NCBI GenBank assembly: GCA_038522635.1
Contig: JBCBJZ010000086.1
Coordinates: 1-15,935 of the forward strand
Direction of reading: 5' to 3'
Source: JBCBJZ01 sp038522635
Lineage (GTDB): Bacteria; Pseudomonadota; Alphaproteobacteria; Rhizobiales; Hyphomicrobiaceae
DNA: 15,935 nucleotides
In this document: piece after piece, positions 1 to 7,866 of the stretch
Layout: each line of letters begins with the position of its first letter
How positions within the stretch are numbered: the first letter of the stretch is position 1
Notes under the pieces: model-generated
Seen by the model: only the letters and a program-made list of their open reading frames with translations
The model's database searches: none
What the model was told of the DNA's origin: nothing
Translations under genes and position numbers: made by a program

Positions 1-2
1 CC

Positions 3-473
3 GGCTACGTTTTCGCCGCCGGCACAACGTGGGCCTATTCCTACGCCCTCATCCATCGCAACAACGTGCGCATCGACGCGCTCTACAATGTGTTGCCGCT
101 TTGGCTGCGCGCCCTGCTCGACGTGGTTGCGCTGGCGCTGCTGTTGCTCTTCATGGGCGTCCTGACCACGCAGGCCTACACGGTCTTCGAGACGTCCTGG
201 ATTCAGAACTCCCGCTCGGTCACCACGCTCGCTTTGCCGCTCTGGCTGCCGCAGTTGCTATGGTTTGCCGGGCTCGCGCTGTTCGTTTTCACGCTCAGCT
301 TCCTGCTGCTTTACGCCGTCGTGCTGCTTTTGCGCGGTGACCTGGCGCAGCTCCAGCGCATCGCCGGCACCCTTAGCGTGCAGGAGGAAGTGGAAGAGAG
401 CACGCAAGGCATCCGCGAACTGGAGGGCCGCAGCCCCACGCCGCCCAGCGCGCGCCCCGACCAGGAGAGATAG
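3..473 (+). CDS. TRAP transporter small permease (DctQ family), 5' end missing
   Basis: This is the C-terminal 156 residues of the small membrane subunit of a tripartite ATP-independent periplasmic (TRAP) transporter, which uses an ion gradient and a periplasmic binding protein to import small organic acids or amino acids. The frame is open to the window edge, so the start lies upstream. The segment HRNNVRIDALYNVLP matches the family signature around the conserved H-x-R-x-D region, where an amphipathic stretch follows TM2. Two hydrophobic segments follow (about residues 40-60 and 85-110 of the visible part), then a charged cytoplasmic tail rich in Glu and Pro. The large permease gene begins 5 bases after the stop, so the two are co-translated. 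The binding protein (DctP) is not in the window and probably lies upstream. Family assignment is firm; the substrate is unknown. Confidence 0.88.
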   Translation, partial: GYVFAAGTTWAYSYALIHRNNVRIDALYNVLPLWLRALLDVVALALLLLFMGVLTTQAYTVFETSWIQNSRSVTTLALPLWLPQLLWFAGLALFVFTLSFLLLYAVVLLLRGDLAQLQRIAGTLSVQEEVEESTQGIRELEGRSPTPPSARPDQER

Positions 474-478
474 AGGCC

Positions 479-1768
479 GTGGCCGGATACATCGTTGCAG
501 CCCTGCTGGTCCTGGTCGCCGCCGCGGTGCCCGTCGCCGCCGTCCTCGGCATCCTCAGCCTTGGGCTCGACTACGCCTTCATGGACGGACGCCTGTCGTT
601 GGCGCTTGGCGAATTCACCTGGGATAAGAGCAAGGAATTTCTGCTCGTCGCCATCCCGATGTTCATCCTCCTCGGCGAGATCATCCTGCGCGCCGGCATC
701 GCGCAACGCATGTACAATGCCGTCGCGCAATGGTTGTCGTGGCTGCCTGGCGGGCTGATGCACGCGAACATCGGCTCCTGCGCGATCTTCGCCGCCACCT
801 CCGGCTCAAGCGTTGCGACGGCTGCCACCGTTGGCACGGTCGCCTACCCGGAGATTGAGAAGCGGCGCTATAACGAGCGCCTGTTCCTGGGCTCGCTGGC
901 GGCCGGGGGTACGCTCGGCATCCTGATCCCGCCCTCGATCAACTTGATCATCTACGGCCTGCTCACCGACACGTCCGTGCCGGAACTCTATCTTGCAGGC
1001 TTCATCCCGGGACTGCTGCTCGCCCTGCTGTTCATGGTCATCATCGTGATCAGTTGCCTGATGGCGCCCTCATGGGGCGGGGAGCGGGTTTCTGCCTCGT
1101 GGGGAGCGCGCCTGCGCGGGCTGGTCGATTTGATCCCACCCATCTTGTTGTTCTTGGCCGTGGTCGGCTCGATCTATTCCGGGCTTGCGACACCAACCGA
1201 GGCCGCGTCGGTCGGTGTGGTCTTCGCGCTGATCCTGGCGGCCTTCACCGGCACGTTAAGCTGGCGCATGCTGCGTGAGGCCTTCGAAGGCACCATGCGG
1301 ACCACCGCGATGATCATGCTGATCATCCTCGCCGCCCTCTTCCTCAACTTCATCTTGGGCTTCATCGGCGTCACCCAGGCCCTCATCAAACTGGTCGCAG
1401 ACCTCGGCCTCACGCCGCTGCAAACCATGATCATGATCGTGATCTTCTATCTGATCCTCGGCATGTTCATGGAAACGCTGTCGATGCTGCTGACGACGGT
1501 GCCGATCATCTTCCCGCTGGTGGTGAAGCTTGGCTACGACCCTGTCTGGTTCGGCATCCTCATCACGGTGCTGATGGAAGCGGCCCTCATCACGCCTCCC
1601 ATCGGCGTCAACCTCTACGTCGTCCAAGGCGTGCGTACGCGTGCTGGCCCCTTCAATGACGTCGCCTACGGCGCCATGCCGTTCGTCTTGATGATGATCG
1701 CCATGGTCGCGCTGCTGATCGCCTTTCCGCAATTGGCCCTGCACCTGCCGGAGACCTACTACCGATGA
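479..1768 (+). CDS. TRAP transporter large permease (DctM family)
   Basis: This 429-residue integral inner-membrane protein is the transport subunit of the TRAP importer; family members are usually 420-430 residues, so it is full length. Nearly all of it is hydrophobic, consistent with about 11-12 membrane segments. Family landmarks include ATSGSSVATAATVG near residue 105, AGGTLGILIPPSINL near 140-155, and a matching repeat-half motif EAALITPPIGVNLYVV near 365-380. The start is GTG at 479, preceded by an AGGAGAG ribosome-binding site inside the end of dctQ. Its last codons overlap acdS by four bases (ATGA), so transporter and deaminase genes are very likely one transcript. The natural inference is that the transporter brings in the deaminase substrate or a related amino acid; the sequence does not prove this. 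Confidence 0.93.
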   Translation: MAGYIVAALLVLVAAAVPVAAVLGILSLGLDYAFMDGRLSLALGEFTWDKSKEFLLVAIPMFILLGEIILRAGIAQRMYNAVAQWLSWLPGGLMHANIGSCAIFAATSGSSVATAATVGTVAYPEIEKRRYNERLFLGSLAAGGTLGILIPPSINLIIYGLLTDTSVPELYLAGFIPGLLLALLFMVIIVISCLMAPSWGGERVSASWGARLRGLVDLIPPILLFLAVVGSIYSGLATPTEAASVGVVFALILAAFTGTLSWRMLREAFEGTMRTTAMIMLIILAALFLNFILGFIGVTQALIKLVADLGLTPLQTMIMIVIFYLILGMFMETLSMLLTTVPIIFPLVVKLGYDPVWFGILITVLMEAALITPPIGVNLYVVQGVRTRAGPFNDVAYGAMPFVLMMIAMVALLIAFPQLALHLPETYYR

Positions 1769-2805
1769 GCACCACCTCTTCGTCCCTGCTCAAACTTGAG
1801 CGGTTCGAACGCTATCCTCTCACCTTCGGGCCAAGCCCGATCGAAGCGCTGCCTCGTATGAGCGAAGCGCTTGGCGGCAAGGTCAACATTTTCGCCAAGC
1901 GTGACGACTGCAATTCGGGGCTCGCGCTTGGCGGCAACAAGCTACGCAAGCTTGAGTACATCGTGCCCGATGCGATCGCGTCGGGCGCCGACACGCTCGT
2001 CTCCATCGGTGGCGTTCAATCGAATCACACGCGCATGGTGGCCGCGACGGCTGCTAAAATCGGCATGAAATGCGTGGTCGTCCAGGAAAGCTGGGTGCCA
2101 CACCAGGACGCCGTCTACGACCGCGTCGGCAACATCATGATGACCCGTTTGATGGGCGCCGACAGCCGCATCGTGTCCGACGGCTTCAACATCGGCATCC
2201 GCGAAAGCTGGGAAGCGGCCATCCGCTCGGTCAAGGACGCTGGCGGCACACCCTACGGCATCCCAGCCGGCGCCTCGGTGCATAAGCTCGGCGGGCTAGG
2301 CTACGTGGGCTTTGCCGAAGAGGTGCGCGCGCAGGAAGCCGCCATGGGCGTCACTTTTGACTACGTCATCGTGTGCGTGGTCACGGGTTCGACGCAGGCC
2401 GGCATGGTGGTCGGCTTTGCCGCCGATGAGCGCGCGCAACGCGTGATCGGCATCGACGCGTCGGGCACGCCGGCGCAAACACGCGCCCAAGTCCGCAGCA
2501 TTGTCGACAACACCGCTGACCTCGTCGAACTCGGCCGCCCCGTGCGCGAAGACGAGATCGTCATCCTCGAAGACTACGCCTACCCCGCTTACGGCGTGCC
2601 GAGCGAAGAAACCAACGACGCCATCCGCTTTGCTGCGCGCACCGAAGCGATGATCACCGACCCGGTCTACGAGGGGAAATCCATGCAGGGCATGATGGAC
2701 CTCGTGCGCAAGGGCTTCTTTCCCGATGGCGCGAATGTGCTCTACGCCCATTTGGGCGGTGCGCCCGCCCTGAACGGCTACGCCTACATCTACCGCGACG
2801 GCTGA
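1765..2805 (+). CDS. acdS: 1-aminocyclopropane-1-carboxylate deaminase (PLP enzyme)
   Basis: The enzyme opens and deaminates ACC, the plant ethylene precursor, to 2-oxobutanoate and ammonia, using pyridoxal phosphate in the cytoplasm. The 346 residues compare with about 338 in characterised bacterial enzymes, an N-terminal offset of eight. The PLP lysine is K59 in GGNKLRKLEY; VSIGGVQSN carries the serine expected near the substrate carboxylate. Family knowledge says true ACC deaminases carry Glu and Leu at two sites (295 and 322 in the Pseudomonas numbering) where D-cysteine desulfhydrases differ. Here these are E303 in DPVYEGKS and L330 in YAHLGGAPALNG, and Y302 matches the catalytic tyrosine. 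This favours ACC deaminase over D-cysteine desulfhydrase. The start overlaps dctM by ATGA, indicating translational coupling. No acdR-type Lrp regulator is visible in the window. Confidence 0.93.
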   Translation: MSTTSSSLLKLERFERYPLTFGPSPIEALPRMSEALGGKVNIFAKRDDCNSGLALGGNKLRKLEYIVPDAIASGADTLVSIGGVQSNHTRMVAATAAKIGMKCVVVQESWVPHQDAVYDRVGNIMMTRLMGADSRIVSDGFNIGIRESWEAAIRSVKDAGGTPYGIPAGASVHKLGGLGYVGFAEEVRAQEAAMGVTFDYVIVCVVTGSTQAGMVVGFAADERAQRVIGIDASGTPAQTRAQVRSIVDNTADLVELGRPVREDEIVILEDYAYPAYGVPSEETNDAIRFAARTEAMITDPVYEGKSMQGMMDLVRKGFFPDGANVLYAHLGGAPALNGYAYIYRDG

Positions 2806-2835
2806 CGTGGGGCGCGCTGAAACGGCGCCAAAACT

Positions 2836-2907
2836 AGAGCAACGGGCGCAAAGTACGAATCACCGGGCCGAACACTCACGCCTTGCCTTTGCGCCCAAAG
2901 TTGCTCT
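2836..2907. repeat. Long inverted repeat downstream of acdS
   Basis: The left arm AGAGCAACGGGCGCAAAG (2836-2853) pairs completely with CTTTGCGCCC (2887-2896) plus GTTGCTCT (2900-2907). That gives an 18-base-pair stem with a three-base AAA bulge and a 33-base loop. It lies 30 bases after the acdS stop. No T-run follows on either strand, so it is not a classic intrinsic terminator. It could end or protect the acdS message, or be a copy of a dispersed palindromic element. The pairing is directly seen; the role is inference. Confidence 0.75.
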
Positions 2908-2919
2908 GCACTTAAGATT

Positions 2920-2985
2920 TAGATCATCTTTGGTCGATTGGTCGGGCTCACCTGTGGTGATCCCGATAAATCGCCCGATGATCTA
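2920..2985. repeat. 66-base imperfect hairpin overlapping the pyrG stop codon
   Basis: TAGATCATC (2920-2928) pairs with GATGATCTA (2977-2985). After a TTT bulge, 2932-2952 pairs with 2956-2976 at about 17 of 21 positions, ending in TCACC-tgt-GGTGA. The right arm contains the pyrG stop codon (2983-2985, minus strand), so this is a fold at the very end of the pyrG message. There is no U-tract, so a stabilising or processing role, or a palindromic repeat element, is as likely as termination. It sits only 12 bases from the preceding inverted repeat. Confidence 0.7.
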
Positions 2986-4611
2986 GACCAGACGGCTTTG
3001 CTCCACGGCCGCCCCGATGAAGCTTGCAAACAGCGGATGCGGCGCGAACGGCCGGCTCTTCAGCTCGGGATGAAACTGCACGCCGATAAACCAGGGGTGC
3101 TCGCGCAGTTCCACGATCTCCGGCAACAGCCCATCAGGCGATACGCCTGAGAACGTCAGCCCAGCCGCTTCGAGCGGTTCACGATAGCGCATGTTCACTT
3201 CGTAGCGGTGGCGATGGCGCTCCGACACCTGCGTGTCGCCATAGGCTTCCGCCACGCGGCTGCCCGGCGTCAGTCGCGCCTGGTAGGCCCCAAGCCGCAT
3301 CGTCCCGCCAAGATCGCCTTGCGCCTCTCGTGTCTCCATCTCGTTACCGCGCATCCACTCGGTCATCAGCCCGACGAGCGGTTCATCGCACGGTCCAAAT
3401 TCCGTTGAGCACGCCCCCTCAATGCCGGCCAACGCGCGTGCCGCCTCGATCACCGCCATCTGCATGCCAAAGCAGATCCCGAAATAGGGCACCTGGTGCA
3501 CCCTTGCGAAACGCGCCGCTTCGATCTTGCCTTCCGCGCCGCGCTCGCCAAAGCCGCCTGGAACGAGAATGCCGTCCACATGGCCCAGGTGCGCGGCCGG
3601 GTCCTCGCGCTCAAACAGCTCCGATTCAACCCAAGCGATGTTCACCTTCACCTTGTTGGCGAAGCCGCCGTGGACCAACGATTCCATCAGCGACTTATAG
3701 GCGTCCGGCAACCCGGTGTATTTGCCAACGATCGCAATCGTGACCTCGCCTTCAGGGTTGGCCACCTGCGATGAGATCGCCTCCCAACGGGTCAGGTCAG
3801 GCGCGGGCGCCGCATCGATCCCGAAAGCGGCAAGGACCTCATCATCGAGCCCCTCGTGGTGGTAGCTCAGCGGCACATCGTAAATGCTCGCGACATCGAG
3901 CGCCTGGATGACAGCGCGCTCGCGCACGTTGCAGAACAGTGCGATCTTTGAGCGTTCCGTTACCGGTACGGGGCGATCGCAGCGGCATAACAGGATGTCA
4001 GGCTGGATGCCGATGGAGCGCAGCTCTTTGACCGAGTGCTGCGTCGGCTTGGTCTTCAGTTCGCCCGCGCTTGGGATGAAGGGGATCAGCGTCAGGTGGA
4101 TGTAAATCGACTGGCGCCGCTCAAGCTCGTTGCCAAGCTGGCGGATCGCTTCGAAAAACGGCAGTGCTTCGATGTCGCCCACCGTCCCGCCGATCTCGCA
4201 CAAAACGAAATCGACATCGTCGTTGCCGCTAACGATGAACGCCTTGATCGCATCGGTCACGTGCGGGATCACCTGCACCGTGCCGCCGAGGAAATCGCCG
4301 CGGCGTTCCTTCTGCAGGATCTGCTGGTAGATGCGCCCCGTGGTCACGTTGTCGGATTGGCGCGCCGGCACCCCGGTGAAGCGCTCGTAGTGCCCGAGGT
4401 CGAGGTCCGTTTCCGCGCCGTCATCCGTCACGAACACCTCACCGTGTTGGTAAGGGCTCATGGTGCCGGGGTCGACGTTGAGGTAGGGGTCAAGCTTGCG
4501 CAGGCGCACCTTGTAGCCACGCGCCTGGAGCAGAGCCCCGAGGGCGGCTGAGGCCAAGCCTTTGCCGAGCGAAGAAACCACGCCACCGGTGATGAAGATA
4601 TACCGTGCCAT
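2983..4611 (-). CDS. pyrG: CTP synthase (glutamine hydrolysing)
   Basis: It converts UTP to CTP with ATP and glutamine, the last step of pyrimidine nucleotide synthesis. The 542 residues are the normal length. The N-terminal synthetase domain starts with the phosphate-binding loop ITGGVVSSLGKGLASA and contains YLNVDPGTMSPYQHGEVFV. The C-terminal class I glutaminase domain has the nucleophile C380 in FGICFGMQ and the partners H514 and E516 in VQFHPELKSRP, so the triad is complete. The start gives the canonical N-terminus MARYIFITGG. No Shine-Dalgarno sequence precedes it; the bases just upstream on the coding strand are pyrimidine-rich (GACCTCCC). In many alphaproteobacteria pyrG follows tpiA and secG. 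Here neither is adjacent, and the upstream neighbour is a small exported protein gene. Confidence 0.98.
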   Translation of the reverse strand: MARYIFITGGVVSSLGKGLASAALGALLQARGYKVRLRKLDPYLNVDPGTMSPYQHGEVFVTDDGAETDLDLGHYERFTGVPARQSDNVTTGRIYQQILQKERRGDFLGGTVQVIPHVTDAIKAFIVSGNDDVDFVLCEIGGTVGDIEALPFFEAIRQLGNELERRQSIYIHLTLIPFIPSAGELKTKPTQHSVKELRSIGIQPDILLCRCDRPVPVTERSKIALFCNVRERAVIQALDVASIYDVPLSYHHEGLDDEVLAAFGIDAAPAPDLTRWEAISSQVANPEGEVTIAIVGKYTGLPDAYKSLMESLVHGGFANKVKVNIAWVESELFEREDPAAHLGHVDGILVPGGFGERGAEGKIEAARFARVHQVPYFGICFGMQMAVIEAARALAGIEGACSTEFGPCDEPLVGLMTEWMRGNEMETREAQGDLGGTMRLGAYQARLTPGSRVAEAYGDTQVSERHRHRYEVNMRYREPLEAAGLTFSGVSPDGLLPEIVELREHPWFIGVQFHPELKSRPFAPHPLFASFIGAAVEQSRLV

Positions 4612-4761
4612 GGGAGGTCATTGTTAGCGGTGGTGCGCGGCGATTCGAAGTGGCTATTTTGCCCTGCCCTCGCCTATCGGTGCAGCCGGTGGGGCATACC
4701 ATGGGCGCCGCAGTACGCAAGCGCGCCCGTTCGCGGCATTATCAACACGGATAAAGGCTGT

Positions 4762-5076
4762 TTACCGGCGACGGCGGAACAACCGTTTCAAGCCACGTGG
4801 TGAACCCCGATGGGCCCCCGCGGTCAGGGGTGCTGGACCGCCCAGCCGGCGCCGACCCGCAATGCAGCCGCGCAAACACCGCTGGTAAGCGCCTGAACAG
4901 CGTGCTCGGTTACGCGTCGAGACCACGCAGCTTGAAAAGCGTGCGCGGCAGGACGAAGCGCAGTTCGCATGCGCCGGCGTTGAGAGCACGCTCGCGCCTA
5001 CGGTAAAGGTGGCCACGAAGACGCCGGCACTCAGCAGCAGGGCTGCGAGGGAAGATGTGATGATGCGCTGAATCAC
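4762..5076 (-). CDS. Small exported protein with a mirror-symmetric six-cysteine motif
   Basis: No family was recognised. From the GTG at 5074-5076 the product is 104 residues. A GAGG ribosome-binding site (plus strand 5082-5085) lies five bases upstream, which favours this start over one at 5148 (128 residues). The N-terminus is a typical Sec signal: positive VIQR, a hydrophobic core LAALLLSAGVFVATFTVG, and a likely cut after A-H-A at residue 37. The mature part opens with cysteines at 39, 43, 50, 60, 67 and 71, spaced C-x3-C-x6-C-x9-C-x6-C-x3-C. Both halves share C-x3-(F/Y)-x2-C. The rest is Arg-rich, with no further cysteine and a basic end RLFRRRR. The pattern suggests a disulfide-stapled helical hairpin in the periplasm. 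It lies between gshA and pyrG on the same strand, with gaps of 150-180 bases. Confidence 0.6.
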   Translation of the reverse strand: MIQRIITSSLAALLLSAGVFVATFTVGASVLSTPAHANCASSCRARFSSCVVSTRNRARCSGAYQRCLRGCIAGRRRLGGPAPLTAGAHRGSPRGLKRLFRRRR

Positions 5077-5081
5077 GCGTG

Positions 5082-5085
5082 CCTC
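5082..5085 (-). promoter_or_regulatory. Ribosome-binding site deciding the GTG start of the Cys-rich protein
   Basis: GAGG on the minus strand lies five bases before GTG (5076-5074). Starting here puts the charged residues and hydrophobic core of the signal peptide directly at the N-terminus. A start at 5148 would add 24 residues unlike a signal peptide. Confidence 0.5.
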
Positions 5086-5207
5086 GTTAACGTTGTGTGC
5101 CGGCGTGGCGAAGGGTGAACGGGCGGAGCCAAAACGGCCCACACACACTCGATGGCCGCAAAACTAGCGTGCAGGCCATGAATGCAGCCTGAACCATCGC
5201 GGCTCGC

Positions 5208-5236
5208 GCGCTGAAACTGTTCCAACAAATCAGCGC
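5208..5236 (-). terminator. Possible hairpin after gshA
   Basis: GCGCTGA (5208-5214) and TCAGCGC (5230-5236) form a seven-base-pair stem with a 15-base loop, 22 bases beyond the gshA stop on the minus strand. No U-run follows, so intrinsic termination is doubtful. Confidence 0.25.
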
Positions 5237-5257
5237 CAGCGCCGCGCGATCAAGGCC

Positions 5258-6640
5258 TCAAAAGGCGTAATCCTTAAAGACGTTGGTGATATCGCCCGCC
5301 CAACGCCCGCGGTACAGCCGCAGCATTTCATCGGCTGACGTCTCGCCCGTCTCGACCATTTGATCGAGCGCATCGAGGTGCATGCTTTCAAGCTGCCCCG
5401 TGTTGCTTAAGAAACCTCGCCGATCGAGCCCCGCCCGCGACAGCGCCAGGCACTCACGCGCGATATCACGCACCGTGCGGTTGCCAAGCCGCGCTTCAAA
5501 GCCCTGCGTTGGCACATCATCGCGCAACTGTTGACGCTGCTCTTGGGTCCACGGCGCGATCAGATCGCTCGCCGCTTGCAGTGCTTCGTCATCGTAGAGC
5601 AGCCCGACCCAGAACGCCGGCAGCCCGCAAATCCGCTCCCACGGACCACCATCGGCCCCGCGCATTTCTAAGAACCGCTTCATGCGCACTTCAGGAAAAA
5701 TGGTCGTCAGATGATCCGACCAATCGTCGAGCGAGGGCTTTTCACCCGGCAACTGCGGCAGTTTGCCTTCTAGGAAGGTGCGGAACGATTGCCCGGTGAC
5801 ATCGATCGAGTTGCCATCGCGGAAGACGAAATACATTGGCACATCAAGCGCGTAATCCACGTAAGCTGAAAAGCCCATCCCGTCTTCGAACACGAACGGC
5901 AGCATGCCGGCGCGCTGATTGTCGACGTCACGCCAGACCTCCGAGCGCATCGAGAGCGCACCGTTCGGCTTGCCATCGGCGAACGGGCTTGATGCGAACA
6001 AGGCCGTCGCGATCGGCTGCAGGGCGAGGGACACGCGCAGCTTGCGCACCATGTCGGCTTCCGAGGCGAAATCCAGGTTCACCTGGATCGTGCACGTCCG
6101 GTACATCATATCGAGGCCGCGGGTGCCCACTTTGGGCATGTAGCGGGTCATCACGCCGTAACGTTGCTTGGGCATCTGCGGAATCGCCGCCAGCGGCCAC
6201 ATCGGCGAGAAGCCCAGACCGAGAAACCCGATTCCCAGTTCGCGGCTGACGGCCTTCACTTCCGAAAGGTGAACGCTCGCTTCGGTGCACGTTTGGTGGA
6301 GCGTACGCACCGGGGCGCCGGACAGTTCGAACTGGCCGCCGGGCTCCAGCGAAATGTTGCCGCCGGGCTCACCGGGACCTCGCTTCAGCCCGATGATGTT
6401 GTCACCTTCCATGATCGGCAACCAGCCAAACTGGTCGATCATCGACTGCAGGATCGCGCGAATGCCACGCGGCCCCTCGTAGGGCACCGGCGACAGATCA
6501 TCGGTGTGGAACACGAACTTCTCATGCTCGGTTCCAATGCGCCAGTCGTCGCGGGGTTTGCAGCCGGTCTCAAACCAGCCCACCAGATCATCGTAACTTT
6601 CGATGGGGGGCGAGGGGGCGCCCATCTCACGCGTGGACAT
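5258..6640 (-). CDS. gshA: Glutamate-cysteine ligase (gamma-glutamylcysteine synthetase)
   Basis: It joins glutamate and cysteine with ATP, the rate-setting first step of glutathione synthesis in the cytoplasm. From the ATG at 6640 it is 460 residues, the usual size for the alphaproteobacterial and plant branch of the family (GCS2 fold). The chosen start gives MSTREMGAPSPP, just before the conserved block GTEHEKFVF. It has an AAGGA site 11 bases upstream; the frame stays open to 6790 but those 50 residues have no family character. Other landmarks are SLEPGGQFELSG, FLGLGFSPMWP, RTCTIQVNLDF and the late KRFLEMRGADGGPWERICG. Downstream of rsmE on the same strand with 225 bases between, it may have its own promoter. 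The gshA-rsmE-ubiA neighbourhood is common in alphaproteobacteria. Confidence 0.95.
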   Translation of the reverse strand: MSTREMGAPSPPIESYDDLVGWFETGCKPRDDWRIGTEHEKFVFHTDDLSPVPYEGPRGIRAILQSMIDQFGWLPIMEGDNIIGLKRGPGEPGGNISLEPGGQFELSGAPVRTLHQTCTEASVHLSEVKAVSRELGIGFLGLGFSPMWPLAAIPQMPKQRYGVMTRYMPKVGTRGLDMMYRTCTIQVNLDFASEADMVRKLRVSLALQPIATALFASSPFADGKPNGALSMRSEVWRDVDNQRAGMLPFVFEDGMGFSAYVDYALDVPMYFVFRDGNSIDVTGQSFRTFLEGKLPQLPGEKPSLDDWSDHLTTIFPEVRMKRFLEMRGADGGPWERICGLPAFWVGLLYDDEALQAASDLIAPWTQEQRQQLRDDVPTQGFEARLGNRTVRDIARECLALSRAGLDRRGFLSNTGQLESMHLDALDQMVETGETSADEMLRLYRGRWAGDITNVFKDYAF

Positions 6641-6865
6641 CGTGGTTCGGGTCCTTCGGCGTTTCGCACCGCGCTGCACGTTTTGCACGCGACAGGATGC
6701 GGGCGGGAGAAGCGTGGAGCTTGGGTCGGCGCCACCGGCAACTTCGGTCAGCATCCATAAGTGGCGCCCGAAGCCGGGGTCAAGCGCCATGAGCGGCGCG
6801 AAGCGACCGCGCTCAGGCCTTTGCGTTTTTGGCGGGTCCGGCTCAGGCTCTGAACGCCCGCAGCC

Positions 6866-7642
6866 TTAGGGCATCGCGAGCGTCGCTTGTACCAGCGCCA
6901 GGGCTGCTACGGCTGCGGTATCGGCACGCAGGATTCGCGGTCCCAGCGAGATCACCACAACCGACCGCATGGCCAACAGCGCGCTGCGCTCAGCTTCTGA
7001 AAATCCGCCCTCAGGACCGATCAGAACACCTGGTCCTCGCTCATTGTGCGCGTCATCCTTGGCGCCTTCCTTCATGCCACTAAAAGCATCGCGTAGCGCC
7101 GTAAGAGGGGAAGCCTCTGGCGCCCCCTCGTCGCAAAAGATGAGAGGTCGATCCGGACCCCATCCCGCCAAAACCGCATGGAGCTGCTGCGGCTCATCGA
7201 CGATCGGCAACGCCAGCAGGCCGCATTGTTCGGCCGCCTCGATGACGTTCGCGCGCAGGCGTTCGCCCTTCACGCGCGTCACCTGCGTGTGCTGCGTGAT
7301 CACGGGGCGCAGACGGCTCGCCCCCATCTCGGTCGCCTTCTGGACCATGTAATCGAGCCTCGCGCGCTTGAGCGGCGCGAACAGGTAATCGAGCGGCGGC
7401 AACAGCGTCTGGGCCCGCACCTGCCGGACCGCCTCAAGCGTGAGCGCGCGTTTGCTGCGTTGTGCGACCCGCGTTAGCCACTCACCATCGCGCCCGTTGA
7501 ACACGAGCAACTCCGCGCCGACGTCAAGCCGAAGCACGTTCAGCAGGTAGTGCGTTTGATCGCGGTCAGGCACCACCGCAACGCCAGCCGTCAGGGGCGC
7601 ATCGCAAAACAACCGCTGCGCCTTGAAGTCGTAGCTTGCCAC
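6866..7642 (-). CDS. rsmE: 16S rRNA (uracil1498-N3)-methyltransferase
   Basis: It methylates N3 of U1498 in the 30S decoding centre using S-adenosylmethionine. The family has an N-terminal PUA-like RNA-binding part and a C-terminal SPOUT (knotted) methyltransferase domain. Landmarks are DYMVQKATEMGA, the cofactor loop GVLIGPEGGFSEAE and the knot motif LGPRILRADTAAVAAL. The best start is GTG at 7642, giving VASYDFKAQRLFCDAPL, which matches relatives, with a GGGAGG site 11 bases upstream; this makes 258 residues. The frame extends to an ATG at 7774, but those 44 residues (ACWWRRDGLEPCTAVRCGL and so on) look non-coding. It is divergent from ubiA. Confidence 0.93.
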   Translation of the reverse strand: MASYDFKAQRLFCDAPLTAGVAVVPDRDQTHYLLNVLRLDVGAELLVFNGRDGEWLTRVAQRSKRALTLEAVRQVRAQTLLPPLDYLFAPLKRARLDYMVQKATEMGASRLRPVITQHTQVTRVKGERLRANVIEAAEQCGLLALPIVDEPQQLHAVLAGWGPDRPLIFCDEGAPEASPLTALRDAFSGMKEGAKDDAHNERGPGVLIGPEGGFSEAERSALLAMRSVVVISLGPRILRADTAAVAALALVQATLAMP

Positions 7643-7866
7643 GCGGCGCTTCGCCTCCCGCTCACACACTTGAAGACCACAGCGCACCGCCGTGCAGGGC
7701 TCAAGCCCGTCCCTGCGCCACCAACACGCACCCGGGCATGCCGGGGGGACGTTGGCCAGCGCGCGCGCATTCATGCTAGCCGTTGGAGCGAAGTGAGCAA
7801 AGGCGCCACGGCTGCGTTTTCAGCCGGCCGTCTACCCCTACCAGCCCCGGAGCGCCGTCACAGCCC
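7643..7866. other. Divergent rsmE-ubiA intergenic region with small hairpins
   Basis: These 224 bases must hold the promoters of both genes; no convincing -35/-10 pair was found. Three small palindromes are visible. GCAGGG (7694-7699) can pair with CCCTGC (7711-7716), competing with the overlapping GGGCT-ca-AGCCC (7697-7708). CGGCTG-cgtttt-CAGCCG spans 7809-7826 in the likely ubiA leader. Functions are unknown. Confidence 0.4.

Noticed and set aside
1765..2805. D-cysteine desulfhydrase instead of ACC deaminase
   Set aside because: The two discriminating positions are Glu (303) and Leu (330), as in true ACC deaminases. Activity on D-cysteine as a side reaction remains possible.
4612..4761. 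secG gene between pyrG and the Cys-rich protein gene
   Set aside because: No frame here encodes two membrane helices, and the Cys-rich protein has only a signal peptide, not a SecG topology.
6164..6760. 198-codon open frame antisense to gshA
   Set aside because: It mirrors the conserved gshA coding sequence and has low-complexity composition typical of a shadow frame.
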